This document shows, piece by piece, positions 42,136 to 52,205 of a stretch of 64,000 bases of DNA (position 1 is its first letter; each line of letters begins with the position of its first letter). Position numbers and translations under genes: made by a program. Origin of the DNA: Schizosaccharomyces osmophilus. Lineage: Eukaryota; Ascomycota; Schizosaccharomycetes; Schizosaccharomycetales; Schizosaccharomycetaceae. The notes under the pieces are model-generated. The model was not told the DNA's origin. It did no database searches and saw nothing but the letters and a program-made list of their open reading frames with translations. Where the stretch lies: positions 4,278,001 through 4,342,000 of the forward strand of contig NC_079238.1 in assembly GCF_027921745.1 (NCBI RefSeq), read 5' to 3'.

Positions 42136-43010
42136 TTTGCTGATGAATGCGATAGCATGCTATCATATAAGATACAAAAAAGGGAAGTACTGTTAGGTTT
42201 GTAGAATGTAAATGAAAACGAAACTGGTGCACTGAGTTATTCATATCTTTTTTCTGTAAGATGGGTTTGTTAGCGATTCAAAAAGAGTCTATCTTGTGCG
42301 GACTGTCGACATCCGGTTTGTTCAGGACAGGGAAATAAATACATAATTCAACGGCAGTACTGGGATGATAGATTTAAGTTGATATTCACAGGACTCCCTC
42401 TTCCGTTTTATAAACGATGTGCCTTAAGGGGCGATGCCAGAAAAACGCTACTGTAGGATCCAAGAAATAGTCAGTTCGTACTAATGATCTTTTATGCTAT
42501 GCACTGTTTGCTGGATTTTATAAATAAAAATTAGATACAAAGATTCCTGCTTTGGTTATGAACACGGCCTCTTACTATTAAAGATATTAAAGAACCTTTG
42601 ATTCATAAAGTCAAATTCATTTGCAAGCACACTTTAATAATTAACATACAGCAATTCAAATATATTATTTAAGACAAGAATACATTCCGTCATGTATATC
42701 GCACGTTTTATATATTTCGAAAACCTCTGTTTCCTACAATTTCTTGTTTGTTTATTTACTAAGAACGTCCAAGGTGATCGTAAAATGCAAACATCTGCGA
42801 AATCGCAGCTTCTTGATTTCCTACTGTAAACAAAAAGACTTAAACAAAAAACCAACATCTTTTGTTAAATTATAACCCTCTCTTCCTTCTGTGTGTCTTG
42901 CATTTGCTACTTGATTTGATTACTGTTTTTTTTTTTTTTTTTGGAGGTTTACTGTTTCGCGGATTTCACTTGTTGCTGAAAATCCCTAATTGCCTATTAT
43001 ATTGCATAAA
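42136..43010. other. intergenic, tRNA-Met to the coiled-coil protein gene
   Basis: About 870 bp, with a 17-base T run at about 42926-42942 just before the next gene. No other feature. Confidence 0.4.
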
Positions 43011-44057
43011 ATGTCTTTTCCATTCGTTTCTGATGTTTCAAAAGACCCTTTAGGTAGGTTGTGATTTGGTTGTGGTATCAGAAAAGTTTACTAATGAGTC
43101 ATATTCATAGAATACGAGTATATAGAAGAAGATATGCCCATGGGCTCCTCTACGCCTACTAAATCACAATCAGGAAATGGCTCCTCACGAGGGTTCGATG
43201 GCTCTCATCAACAACGTCTTCAAGAGGCGCTCTTCGAGTTAAACCAAGAATCCATGCATTCCATTCATTTGAGCATAGACGAGTCTATATCTGAAAATAA
43301 CAATATATTAAACGATAGAGAACTCCAGCACCCTACCTCTTCTTCTCTACCACAAAAAGATGCACCCGCAGAAAGTCCCTCGAAATTGAAAACTCCCATG
43401 AGCAGCTGCTTTGAGGAATGGTTGCCATCGTCCAAATACAAATATTCAAGTCCTACAAAGAGTCCTACTAGGTTTCTTGCTCCCACATCTCCCACGAAGC
43501 GAGGTATTCCTCTAATGGCAATCAATGCAAATCAAATAACCCCTAAAAATCGCAGCCTTCATGGAAAAGCAAATTTCGAAAACTCCTCGTTACCTAGATC
43601 TATAGACCGAACATTCAACAGCTTTCGTACTCCTTCTCGCCCTGGGTTGCGAAAAGATTCCCCCTCCCCTTCTAAGACTGCCAACAAACAAGAATCGCTC
43701 AAAAAGAAAGATGGAACTCGTTGGAACAATCAATCATCCACCACCAATTCTATTCAAGGAGACGCCGTTTCGAGAGAGGATGCTGCATCAGAAACTGGTC
43801 AATCTTTCAATGCCTCCCCGTTTAGAAGCTTCATGGAGACTACTTTGGAGGAAAGTCTGGCGCATGATGATGCAACATGTCCTCATCTTGTCAGATTAGA
43901 AAAATTTCGAGAACTACTTTCCTTTGTTCAATTGGAGTTGCAATGTTATGTTGATCCGTACAAAAAAGAACTTCGAGAAGCCAAAGAACAGATAGCCTTA
44001 AAGGACCAAGAGTTGGAGATTTTACGAACTAAACTAAAGAATGCTGGTCTATCCTGA
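43011..44057 (+). CDS. conserved fission-yeast protein rich in CDK-type sites, C-terminal coiled coil
   Basis: Two exons, 43011-43053 and 43111-44057, with a 57-nt intron (donor GTAGGT, branch TACTAAT), giving 329 aa. No enzymatic domain is recognised. By position it corresponds to S. pombe SPAC9.11. The protein is mostly disordered and Ser/Pro/Lys-rich, with a cluster of S/T-P-x-K/R sites: STPTK, YSSPTKSPTR, TSPTKRG, ITPKNR, TPSRPG and SPSPSK. An exact FEEWLPSSKYKY-type motif lies near residue 115. The last ~70 residues form a coiled coil (FRELLSFVQLELQCY ... KDQELEILRTKLKN). This suggests a cell-cycle-regulated scaffold or cytoskeletal adaptor, which is only inference. Confidence 0.8.
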
Positions 44058-44295
44058 TTCCTGTAGATATGTTGTTATGCGGGTTCTATGGCCGTTTTGT
44101 AAATTTTGTACTGTTTCATTATGTTGATTATTTAATCCTTACTCAATCTTTTTTATAATCTCTATTAATTCCTAATAAGATTTCAATAGCGTTTACATAA
44201 GTAATTTGTCCTACTAGCATATTCTGTAATGTGAAAAAGGCAAAATCAACCTCAAAATGATCAACAATCTGAAAGGAAAGAAAAGGTATCATTAT

Positions 44296-45178
44296 TTAGT
44301 TGGGAGTGTTTGCAAATCGAAAGATTAGTCCAGAACTTGAAACTTTCTGTCTCAAATCATGGTGATCCATTTCATGAACTACATTTTGTTAATAAGTCAG
44401 TCAAGTAAAAAATAGTCAAAAATAGCTTACCATCTTCTAAAGTACCCCATTTATTCGTTTGAAAACAAAGTTCCAAATTTGTTAGTTCAACCACTTCGTC
44501 AGATGATAGCTCGCCTTCAAGAAGTAGCGTTGACAAGATAAAGCTTTTGCTTGAAGCAACGCATCGCTCGAAGGCCGCTAACTGCCAAGGATTTAATGAA
44601 CTTAACCATTTTTGAATCTTATCATGCGTTTCTGTCGATTGTTTACACGCTACAAGTCCACCGTCGCCGTCCAGGTGTTTCAAGTGAACATCAAACTTTT
44701 CTTCAAATGCCTTCTTTAATGGAAGCCACTTCTTTTGTTGTTCTTTAAGAAGTTTTCCTTCATACTCTTCCGTAGGTGCGTAGACCAAAATGGTATCCGT
44801 GTCAATAAACTTTGTCACCTGGTCAAAAACTTTTGCCTTTTCACTTTCAAGCTCTGATACATCCATTGCCCTCGAAAAAAGCGATGTAACAGGAAGCATA
44901 TGTGGACGAATTGAACTTGATGGTAAACGATCCCATTCAAGAGCGACTAAATGAGCTAAAGGCCGCATAAAAGCGGGAATTTCCAGTATTTTCCCAGAGG
45001 GCGTTTTTATAGAACGTCCATCCAATTTCACAAACGCTTGCCCATTCTCGTTGGAGACGGATGTGTTTTTCCAAAAACGACGAAAGCCATCGGGGTTTCC
45101 ATTATTTTTGATTACAGTAGAGCAAAAATGTCTAGAAAACAGTTGTTTCTTTGCCAAAGTAATTCCACGCAGACTCAT
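44296..45178 (-). CDS. atp12: mitochondrial F1-ATPase assembly chaperone Atp12
   Basis: Two exons, 45178-44431 and 44378-44296, giving 276 aa. Atp12 binds free F1 alpha subunits in the matrix, as Atp11 does for beta. The N-terminus (MSLRGITLAKKQLFSRHFCS) is a matrix presequence. The ATP12 domain follows: RFWKNTSVSNENGQAFVKLDGRSIKTPSGK (quoted in part: RFWKNTSV, LDGRSIKTPSGK), ALEWDRLPSSSIRPHMLP, and LNPWQLAAFERCVASSKSFI. Exon 2 supplies the usual C-terminal block after WGTLED (VHEMDHHDLRQKVSSSGL). The donor is GTAAGC. It converges with the coiled-coil gene. Confidence 0.92.
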
Positions 45179-45926
45179 TGTTCAAAAGGGAATGAACTTC
45201 TTTTCGTATTCAAATATAGATTTCAAGTACTGGACTTACAAAGTCATTCCTTATTTTAATTCTCCTATTGATTTTAAATCAAACTGTCGTCTTCTCAGAT
45301 AAATATTTCGAAAAAAGGACGGCAAAATGCTTTTCGGTCGCTACCGCAAACACTTCTGAGCTTGTTTGCTGTTTTAGAAAGGTCAGCGAGAATAGTAAAA
45401 ATCAGTTTTCAAGTAAGCTGAAATAACGTTTTTGCCTATATACAAATTAAATGAAACTAATTATTCTAAAAAGTTTTTTCAACCGTGTAGATTTCTTTTG
45501 GATGCCTACTATGTGGCATGAATACAATCTTGAACCAAGGTTCTGCCTTTACTAATAAAAAGAAAATACAACCAACCAAAGACCATTATATATTAAAAAT
45601 AGGTACATTGATACAATATTCAACTTCAACTTGAAGAATTTTAAATTCATATCCACCAAAATATTATACCAAGCTTACTTAAGATTGAATTATAACAAAG
45701 GACCAAAAAGGAGTTTGATAACATTAGTAAGGAATAGGAATAGACATATACATAATTATAATCAAGATTTTGCAAGGTTACATTTCTTGAACCGGAAGAG
45801 AAGCACAGAATCACTATGAACAGGGGGAAAAATACAATTCAGTTGTAAGAAATCGATTAGTACAAGTACAAGGGCCAAAGATTGATAATAAATAAAAAAT
45901 AAAAAAGGTTATGAGGAAGAAACATA
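45179..45926. other. intergenic, atp12 promoter and cwf16 3' side
   Basis: About 750 bp, AT-rich. No coding exon or RNA gene is supported. Confidence 0.4.
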
Positions 45927-46733
45927 TTAAACCACGACTTTCCTTTTTTCGACTTTTCGTCTTTCAGCTCGTTTAGGTGCTTGAAATTTTGGTAGCTGGG
46001 AAGCCGTCAATGCTGGGGAAACAAGTCCGGCTGCTTTTGGAACTTCTTTTGGTTCATCGGCGGAAACTCTACGAACCAACTCTCCATCTTGAGAAATAAA
46101 CAAAGATTGAGCTTCCTTTTCAATTTCTTTTTCTTCCTGCTCTCGCCGCGAACGCTCGTCGCTGTCAATTGTGCCATATGATTCATCGCGTAGCAATGTG
46201 ATAGCATCATCAACATTTACCCTCGAGCGTTTTGTGCTTTTCTCTCGCAAGTCATCAAGAGCATCACTCATTTGCATTTGCCTCTTAGTATCCATTGTTC
46301 TCTGCTCTAATTTTTCCATTTCATCTTCTTCAGGCAAAGCTCCACTTTCAGCCAATTCATTCTCCTCGTAGGCTTGTAATTTTTCCTCTCGCCAAGGCTC
46401 AAAATTTCTAGATGCACCTTTTTCAGCAGCATAATCGGCATGTTTGGGATCAGTAACAAAAGTAATTTCTGCCGCACATCGAGTACATCGAATATAAAAC
46501 CTCAAAATATCAATTGAAAAGTATTTCTCTCCAGTTTTCTCTTTTCGAGCATTAAATTTCTTTCCTTTGTATATATATTCACCACACGTATGGCATTTCA
46601 TAGAGAATGGCAACATTAGACGCACAGTCGTTCTTCCTCCATTGGGACCGTGATTTTTCTTTTTCTTCGGAGGAGGTATTGAAGGATCATAATCAGGTGG
46701 AATGTACTTGTTGAGGACCTTTCTTTCTGACAT
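45927..46733 (-). CDS. cwf16: pre-mRNA-splicing factor Cwf16 (Yju2/CCDC94 family)
   Basis: A 268-aa intronless Yju2-family protein, a step-one factor that stabilises the branch helix in the spliceosome before the first transesterification. The N-terminus is MSERKVLNKYIPPDYDPSIP, as in the family, where the extreme N-terminus reaches the active site. Then come RLMLPFSMKCHTCGEYIYKGKKFNARKE and IRCTRCAAEITFVTDPK, giving the two CxxC pairs of the zinc site. A charged helical middle is followed by a basic C-terminus (KRAERRKVEKRKVVV). It is the third spliceosome gene in the window. Confidence 0.95.
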   Translation of the reverse strand: MSERKVLNKYIPPDYDPSIPPPKKKKNHGPNGGRTTVRLMLPFSMKCHTCGEYIYKGKKFNARKEKTGEKYFSIDILRFYIRCTRCAAEITFVTDPKHADYAAEKGASRNFEPWREEKLQAYEENELAESGALPEEDEMEKLEQRTMDTKRQMQMSDALDDLREKSTKRSRVNVDDAITLLRDESYGTIDSDERSRREQEEKEIEKEAQSLFISQDGELVRRVSADEPKEVPKAAGLVSPALTASQLPKFQAPKRAERRKVEKRKVVV

Positions 46734-47625
46734 TTAGTGTACTTTTGGTTATGATAAAATTGACGTTTCTTAAATTTGACAACGCGTTCGTCAATGCTTT
46801 CGGCTTCTACAAAAACGAAAAGAAAAACGCAAGACTCAGACACGATTAGTTTCTAAACGCGTTCAAGCAGGTAATTGTAAAAGGCAAGTTGTTGATGGTA
46901 CCGTCTATTCCCAAAGCCATTGATTTGGAGTTTACCGAGCTATAAACCAGCTCACTATATCATAAACAAAACGTACACAAAATCAATTCATTCGATTCAT
47001 TCTACAAATATACAGATGGAATGGCAATCGTTTGTCTACTATAAAAACCAGCACGGAAACATGCTTTCAATGAATTCTAAAAAAAAACAATTATTAGTTT
47101 TGAAGACTTTAAACAGATTTCTATTAACATTGTAAGAAGCTCCAAATAAAAATAACAAAGAATGAAATATTATGGAAACACATATCGGCTATACGAAGGA
47201 GTAGAACTTACACTCATATATAAATCGTTATAATAATTTGCAACTCTCCAAAAAAGACCATATTATCCAGCGGACGGCTCATTGATGTACATAAGCACAT
47301 GAGAAAGAAAGGGGAAGCTTTGGTCGCAGAAATAGGTGAACTTGAAACGATGAAGTGCTGGATTCAATGACCACATGAAAGAAAGGAAAGGAAAAAGAGG
47401 AGAGGCAAAGAAAGAGAGGGCCGAAAATTAAATTCAAAGTCATTGAATCAGGATAAAAAAAGGGAAAAATGCAAGAGAGAAGCCAACGTTTGATTGGAAA
47501 TTCGAATTCAATGATGGAAGTGCGCACAAAACGTAAGTGTTTACATGGCAAACAAGTCTCATGAAAACACCGCTTTTCCGTAATACATAAAAAGTTGTAT
47601 AACGAGGAAAACGAAAGATGAGGCT
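46734..47625. other. intergenic, cwf16 promoter and vps74 3' side
   Basis: About 890 bp. The half nearer vps74 is purine-rich on the plus strand (47365-47475). By recalled S. pombe gene names, a change of syntenic block could fall here. No gene is seen. Confidence 0.4.
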
Positions 47626-48636
47626 TTAAAGCAAGGAATCCAAATGAGTAAATACCTGCAAGACGGCAGAGACGACTTCAATAGATAACATCTGATCCTC
47701 TGATAAAGGCTCCAATTCCTGTCCAACAGCTTCACCCAAATTAGCGCCGACATTTGAGGGATGGATGAGGAATGGCCATTGAGAGAATTCAGACAAAAGT
47801 TCGTCGACTTGAGCAAGAGCTCTATCGCGTCTTTCAAAGTCTAAAGCTAATAGAGCGTTTTCCAAAACATTAGCTGCATAGGCAGAGCAAACAAGACATA
47901 TTGTACGCAGGTAGCGGAATTGCATATTAGCAGGAAAAGCTGTTGTGCTTTCAAACTCGACAACACGGTCTGTGAGGATGGACAAAACACGTCGCTTTAA
48001 ACCCTCTTTGATAGAGGTGTCTGCAATAGGATGAGTGGGCATATCGAACAGCAAGAAATTTTTCTTTTCAGTTCTAAGGATTCCTTTATCAACCAAACCT
48101 TTGGCAAGACGTTCACGGACTTGGCGCAGTTGATATCCAATTTTCATAACATTCCAAGTTTCACCACTCATTAGATCAATCCAAGACGTAACAGACAATG
48201 GTTCGCTCGAGTGTATCATCTTGATGGCTTCATCCAGCAATACCTCGCCGGTCAATTTATCATCCACGAGTTCCACCATGCGATCGGCCAACGGGAAACG
48301 TTTTCGATTTATGTCTTTTTGCATGCGCAGCTTGCCACGGAAAGCAAGCTCAATTAGAATGCAGCCCCGAAGAGAATACGAAATACTATCATTCCAAAAA
48401 GACAAGTACCCCTGCTTGTCTTTGAGACCCAAGAGGAGCACTTCCTCCATAAGGGTTACTTTTGGTTGTTTCTCACTTTCAGCACCTTGTTCAAGGTCTT
48501 TTGGGTCAAATGCAATTTTGTGATCGTCGTCACGACTCTGCGCTTTGCTTTTCATCAGTGCGACATTTTTGACTTCTTGCTCATTTTCGACGAAGTTGCC
48601 TGAAACGACTCTTCTCCGAGATAATCCGCTTGTCAT
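47626..48636 (-). CDS. vps74: Golgi PI4P-binding protein Vps74 (GOLPH3 family)
   Basis: A 336-aa intronless GOLPH3/Vps74 protein. It binds PI4P on the Golgi and retains glycosyltransferases by packing them into COPI vesicles. The N-terminal ~60 residues are polar, with an Arg patch (LSRRRVVSG). The GPP34 domain follows: VTLMEEVLLLGLKDKQGYLSFWNDSISYSLRGCILIEL (quoted in part: VTLMEEVLLLGLKDKQGYLS, SYSLRGCILIEL), RVRERLAKGLVDKGILRTEK-like (here QVRERLAKGLVDKGILRT), and a hydrophobic beta-hairpin region near VVEFESTTAFPANMQ. It ends LQVFTHLDSLL, the family's C-terminus. The start lies only 81 bp from the candidate ATG on the other strand. Confidence 0.95.
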   Translation of the reverse strand: MTSGLSRRRVVSGNFVENEQEVKNVALMKSKAQSRDDDHKIAFDPKDLEQGAESEKQPKVTLMEEVLLLGLKDKQGYLSFWNDSISYSLRGCILIELAFRGKLRMQKDINRKRFPLADRMVELVDDKLTGEVLLDEAIKMIHSSEPLSVTSWIDLMSGETWNVMKIGYQLRQVRERLAKGLVDKGILRTEKKNFLLFDMPTHPIADTSIKEGLKRRVLSILTDRVVEFESTTAFPANMQFRYLRTICLVCSAYAANVLENALLALDFERRDRALAQVDELLSEFSQWPFLIHPSNVGANLGEAVGQELEPLSEDQMLSIEVVSAVLQVFTHLDSLL

Positions 48637-48717
48637 AATCTAATATAATCTAATTGAAAGTGTTTGCGTGTGTATAAATGGGGTTGCCGATCGATTGCTC
48701 AACAGCCGTAGAGGATT

Positions 48718-49038
48718 ATGCACAACTTGTTCAAATTGGAGGGCCTGAATCCGGAAACCAGTTGTGTCCAAGCTCTACTTGTAGAAACGATTTGTATCGT
48801 CTGTAAGAAACAAAAGAGCACACTAAATGCTTTCGGTAAACCAGTGGTGTTACTAGCGTTTTCTAGTATTTACTAAACCCCCAACGATCGTGTAAACAAG
48901 CTCCTAAAACAATACAAGTTTGTCAAAGACGAATCCCTTCAAGAATTACCACAAATTGACAACAGCTCCTTGCAAGCTGTAAGATGTAAACTTTGCAACA
49001 AATATGTTAAAGTCATACTACCTCAGTTAGGGTCCTGA
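48718..49038 (+). CDS. candidate small double-CxxC protein, about 88 aa, one intron
   Basis: I do not recognise the family. An ATG at 48718 opens a frame that continues to a TGA at 49038 with only one stop, at 48874. That stop lies inside a plausible 54-nt in-frame intron (48847-48900, donor GTGTTA, branch region TTTACTAAA, acceptor AACAAG). The product would have a CxxC pair in each exon, ICIVCKKQKSTLNAFGKP and AVRCKLCNKYVKVILPQLGS, so a zinc site is likely. The donor is poor. An earlier ATG in another frame (48678) leads nowhere. It is divergent from vps74, with 81 bp between starts. Confidence 0.45.
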
Positions 49039-49393
49039 AAGTTGAATTTAGCGAGTTCAAAGAAAGTACAGAAACTTGGATTTGAGAATACGCTACAGGT
49101 CACTATGTCCTTATTCGCATGTGTAAGAGAAGCAAGGAGGAAGAAATACATGGTAAAAGAAAAGAAAAATACCATGGTTGGTAATGAAAACGAAGAGAAA
49201 ATGGTTTATAGGATTCCCCATGGAAGAGAACATCACCAAGGAAAATTCCAGGCGCGATGCCATCTATGGAAAGGAAAGAAAGATGCTTAAAAAGCAAGCC
49301 AAGATTTTATTGAGAAGGTTTAAAAAGAATGAAAAGAAACACTAGATGGGAAAAAGATAATAAGATTCACTGTACACGCAAGAGAAAGGGGGA
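49039..49393. other. intergenic, convergent side
   Basis: About 350 bp between the CxxC candidate and the Mtf2-like gene. Purine-rich, no gene seen. Confidence 0.4.
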
Positions 49394-50380
49394 TTACAAG
49401 ATGAGCTCGGTATGTAAGAATTTCTGTAGCTTTTGCAAATGTTGGGCAGAGGTAGAAGGAAGGGCATGGGCAGGCCAAGAGGAGATTTGTTGGTGTATGG
49501 CGAGAAAGACTTGACGAGTTTCCGAATCAAAGGGGAGGGCATTGGCTTCCATTTCGGCGATGAGCCGAAGCAGAGTAAAAGGATCTTGAGAAGCTTGCCA
49601 AAGGGCCAAAAGGGTTTGATTATAGACCTGGGTGGTGCAAGCTTGAACGTAAGCAAAAACACTAGTATGTTTGACATGGGAAAAGAAAGAATGAGCCAGG
49701 AGGGGATCTAGAAAATTGAGGCGGGCGACAAGCATGGAATCGCGAAGAGCGCGAGAAAGAGGAAAGTAAGAGGGAGTATCGGGAGAAGCAGCGGGTTTGG
49801 AGAGTCGCGGGACAAAGTGGGTAAAAAAGGTTTGATGGAGCTGGAAGCTGGTTTGGCAAGTGAGGAGTTGATGGCGGTAGGCGATGAGATCGGTGGCCTC
49901 TTGTTCGGACTGAGAAAGGGATTTCTGAAGATCGAGAAAGAATTGTTCAGGATGTTTTGGAGGAGGATGGACGCCGAGATCGACGGGAGCACCGGCAGAA
50001 AGGATTTGTTGATTTGCATCCTCTGACGGCGAAGGGGGAGGGTGACGAGCAAGAGCATCTTGAAAGAACCTCTTCGCGGGCTTTGGGAGGGGCATATGAA
50101 CTGGGTAATAAGATTCAAAGGGATCCATCATTTTAGTACCGCGGGTGGGAATGTAGGTAGCGACAGAGGGTTTTGTATTTTGATCTTCAATGAAAAAGTC
50201 GAAAAGCTCGTCCAGCGGTTCATTTGGAAAGGCGCGATGGGGAAGAAAAGCAGAAGAAGGGGAGGAAGTGGTTTGAGAAAGACGGGAATGAGTGGAAAAA
50301 GCAGATGAGGCGGGACGATGGACGAGAGAAACGAATCTCGAAAGAAGACGACGAGGAGCAAAAGGAGAGATTAAACACAT
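49394..50380 (-). CDS. probable mitochondrial Mtf2-like gene-expression protein
   Basis: A 328-aa intronless protein from the ATG at 50380. The frame is open further upstream and has an earlier ATG, but that part is only a Phe-rich translation of the leader. The N-terminus MCLISPFAPRRLLSRFVSLV with further Arg/Ser and no acids to about residue 50 looks like a matrix presequence. The C-terminal half is helical. Its TQVYNQTLLALWQASQDPF and LLRLIAEMEANALPFDSETRQVF resemble the C-terminal domain of fungal Mtf2-like mitochondrial RNA-processing/translation proteins. The match is from memory and moderate. A Pro-rich linker (RHPPPSPSED) sits in the middle. Confidence 0.6.
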   Translation of the reverse strand: MCLISPFAPRRLLSRFVSLVHRPASSAFSTHSRLSQTTSSPSSAFLPHRAFPNEPLDELFDFFIEDQNTKPSVATYIPTRGTKMMDPFESYYPVHMPLPKPAKRFFQDALARHPPPSPSEDANQQILSAGAPVDLGVHPPPKHPEQFFLDLQKSLSQSEQEATDLIAYRHQLLTCQTSFQLHQTFFTHFVPRLSKPAASPDTPSYFPLSRALRDSMLVARLNFLDPLLAHSFFSHVKHTSVFAYVQACTTQVYNQTLLALWQASQDPFTLLRLIAEMEANALPFDSETRQVFLAIHQQISSWPAHALPSTSAQHLQKLQKFLHTELIL

Positions 50381-50896
50381 GGTGGGAGCATTCTTGAGTG
50401 AACAAAAAAATGGGAAAAGAGAAGAATAGAAATAGAATTGAATAGGAAAAAAAAAAAGAAAAATAAGGTCAACCACAACGAAGAAAACAAATCAACGAGG
50501 AGAAACCGTAAGAACCAAAAAAGCGAGTAGAAAAAAGGGAATACAAAAAAAGCGACTGAAGATCGTTTGGAAACGTAAAGAAAAAAAAAACAGGGCAACA
50601 ATTGGAATTGTCAAATCTTTTTCAATGTAGTTTACCAAGAAGAAAAAGGTCCATGTAGAAAAGAGGGCATAGAGGAATGTTTACAGAGGCGGAAGGAGTG
50701 TACTAAATCACAATTGTAGAGGGAAGTGTAATGCGTTATTAGTTGATACGAGAATGCAAGGAGAAATAAGGAGAGAGGAAAGAAGATGCAACAACAACAC
50801 ACCAAGAGGAAAGAAAAAGAAATATAAAAAATTCAATGAAAAGAAAAGAAACATAAACAAAAACAAAAACAAAAAAAAGTATAAGCACAGGTCGGA

Positions 50897-50947
50897 AGGA
50901 GCGAGGCGCGTACGACAGATGTTCTCCTTCATACGCGCCTCGCTCCT
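50897..50947. other. perfect 16-bp inverted repeat (hairpin)
   Basis: The arms AGGAGCGAGGCGCGTA (50897-50912) and TACGCGCCTCGCTCCT (50932-50947) are exact complements around a 19-nt loop. GC content is far above the surrounding A-rich DNA. The function is unknown. Confidence 0.85.
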
Positions 50948-51316
50948 AGGATCCCACCTTGTTTGGCCTATGGCCTCTTGTTAACCCTAAATTACCACGT
51001 CCACAATCATTGGACGTCGTTTAAACTCCGCAGAGGCAAAGCCTGTCCGATTGTTCCCAAGGGATGACTGCATACATTCGTTTGTTCAGGAATGTTTCTT
51101 TTATTGATACCTGTATCTGTGGAGATGTCTTTTGTATGTTACCTCATTGACGGAAGATTTGCATTTCCAGGCACAACGAAAAGAAAGCACACGATCGAGA
51201 CGAATGCATGCGAAGAAAACATTGAAAGAAAAACAATTTTCTTTACTTTTATTTTCAAAATATTTATTAATAGTTTCTACTTGGATACTTTTTGTTCATG
51301 TTCTTCCTCCGCTCTT

Positions 51317-51327
51317 TGTTTGTTTAC
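51317..51327 (-). promoter_or_regulatory. FLEX-like (Mei4 forkhead) site upstream of mug86
   Basis: Reads GTAAACAAACA on the minus strand, matching the FLEX consensus bound by the meiotic factor Mei4. It lies about 880 bp before the mug86 ATG. Confidence 0.45.
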
Positions 51328-51713
51328 TTTTGTCTATGATGTCAGGATCAAATCATTGGGCTACCAGTGACTCCACTCAAATTTACGTTCGCTATGAGCT
51401 CATCGGTCAACTTTATGCGAATGCAAATTATTAGTAGCCAATCATAACTCTTTAAGAACCAATTAGGTGGGTCGTGGAAAGCTGTCACTTTGACGTCTCT
51501 ACGTAACTTCCCCAAACGTTCGCATCATTAAGCTTTCTCTTAAGGGTGGGGTACCATAGCTTAAATCCAAATCTTCTTGGTGCTTGGATTCTGTTTGCCC
51601 CCTATTTCACACTTTATATAGGGCTTGGTTCCCCTCTTGGGCTGGGTTTTCATTTCGTAAGACGGTTCGTTTACGTTTTTCTCTATATATATATATATTT
51701 CTCTTTTGTCCCT

Positions 51714-51762
51714 CTACCACTACCACTACCACCACTACTACTACTAGTACTCCTAGTACTTC
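51714..51762. repeat. ACC/ACT trinucleotide run
   Basis: A degenerate trinucleotide repeat (ACCACT-type units, then CTAGTACTC units) in the probable mug86 leader, preceded by a short (TA)n run at 51684-51697. Confidence 0.6.
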
Positions 51763-52205
51763 TACCTCTTTTACTATTAGCAGCTCCTCTGGCTGATTTG
51801 TTTTCTCAAAGTTTCTTTTTATAATAAATACAGAAAAAAAAGTGATTTGTTAGCCATCTGTTAGTCGCTGGTAAAAGAAGAAGAAAAACCAAATAATTAG
51901 CGTTGGACGTTTGTGGTTTCATTTTTTTTTAACTTGTTCTACCTTTTTTTTTTTTTGCGTGCATTCGTCTCAATCGTGCGTTCTTCCAAATTTTGCTCTC
52001 TTTGCATCATTTATTTCGAATCGAAATTCGTCTAGTGAAACGAACGTTTTCCTAGTCTTCCTCTCTTGCTTGACTCATTTCCACACTACCGGTTGTCTGT
52101 TTGCTTCTTTTGCATCTTGCATCTTGCTTGGTTTTGATCTTGATTTCGATCTTGTGTAGTTCGGTCGAATTTTTTTTATAGTGTTTCATCGTCAACTTCA
52201 TCATC

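Larger units (their letters stand above)
50381..52205. promoter_or_regulatory. 1.8-kb intergenic region upstream of mug86
   Basis: The left part (50400-50880) is strongly purine-rich on the plus strand. It is followed by a perfect 16-bp hairpin (50897-50947), a FLEX-like site (51317-51327), a TGACGT Atf1/CRE-like core (51491-51496), a (TA)n run (51684-51697), an ACC/ACT trinucleotide run (51714-51762), and T-rich leader sequence up to the mug86 ATG. No coding exon is convincing. Confidence 0.5.

Noticed and set aside
48678-48803. Alternative ATG frame overlapping the CxxC candidate
   Set aside because: It would start 42 bp from the vps74 ATG, and no splice option joins it to the downstream CxxC exon in frame.
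50381-50476. N-terminal extension of the Mtf2-like protein
   Set aside because: It encodes Phe-rich low-complexity sequence that would hide the presequence. The ATG at 50380 is better.
51092-51370. 92-codon frame upstream of mug86
   Set aside because: Composition is irregular, no domain is seen, and it overlaps another open frame. It looks like leader sequence.
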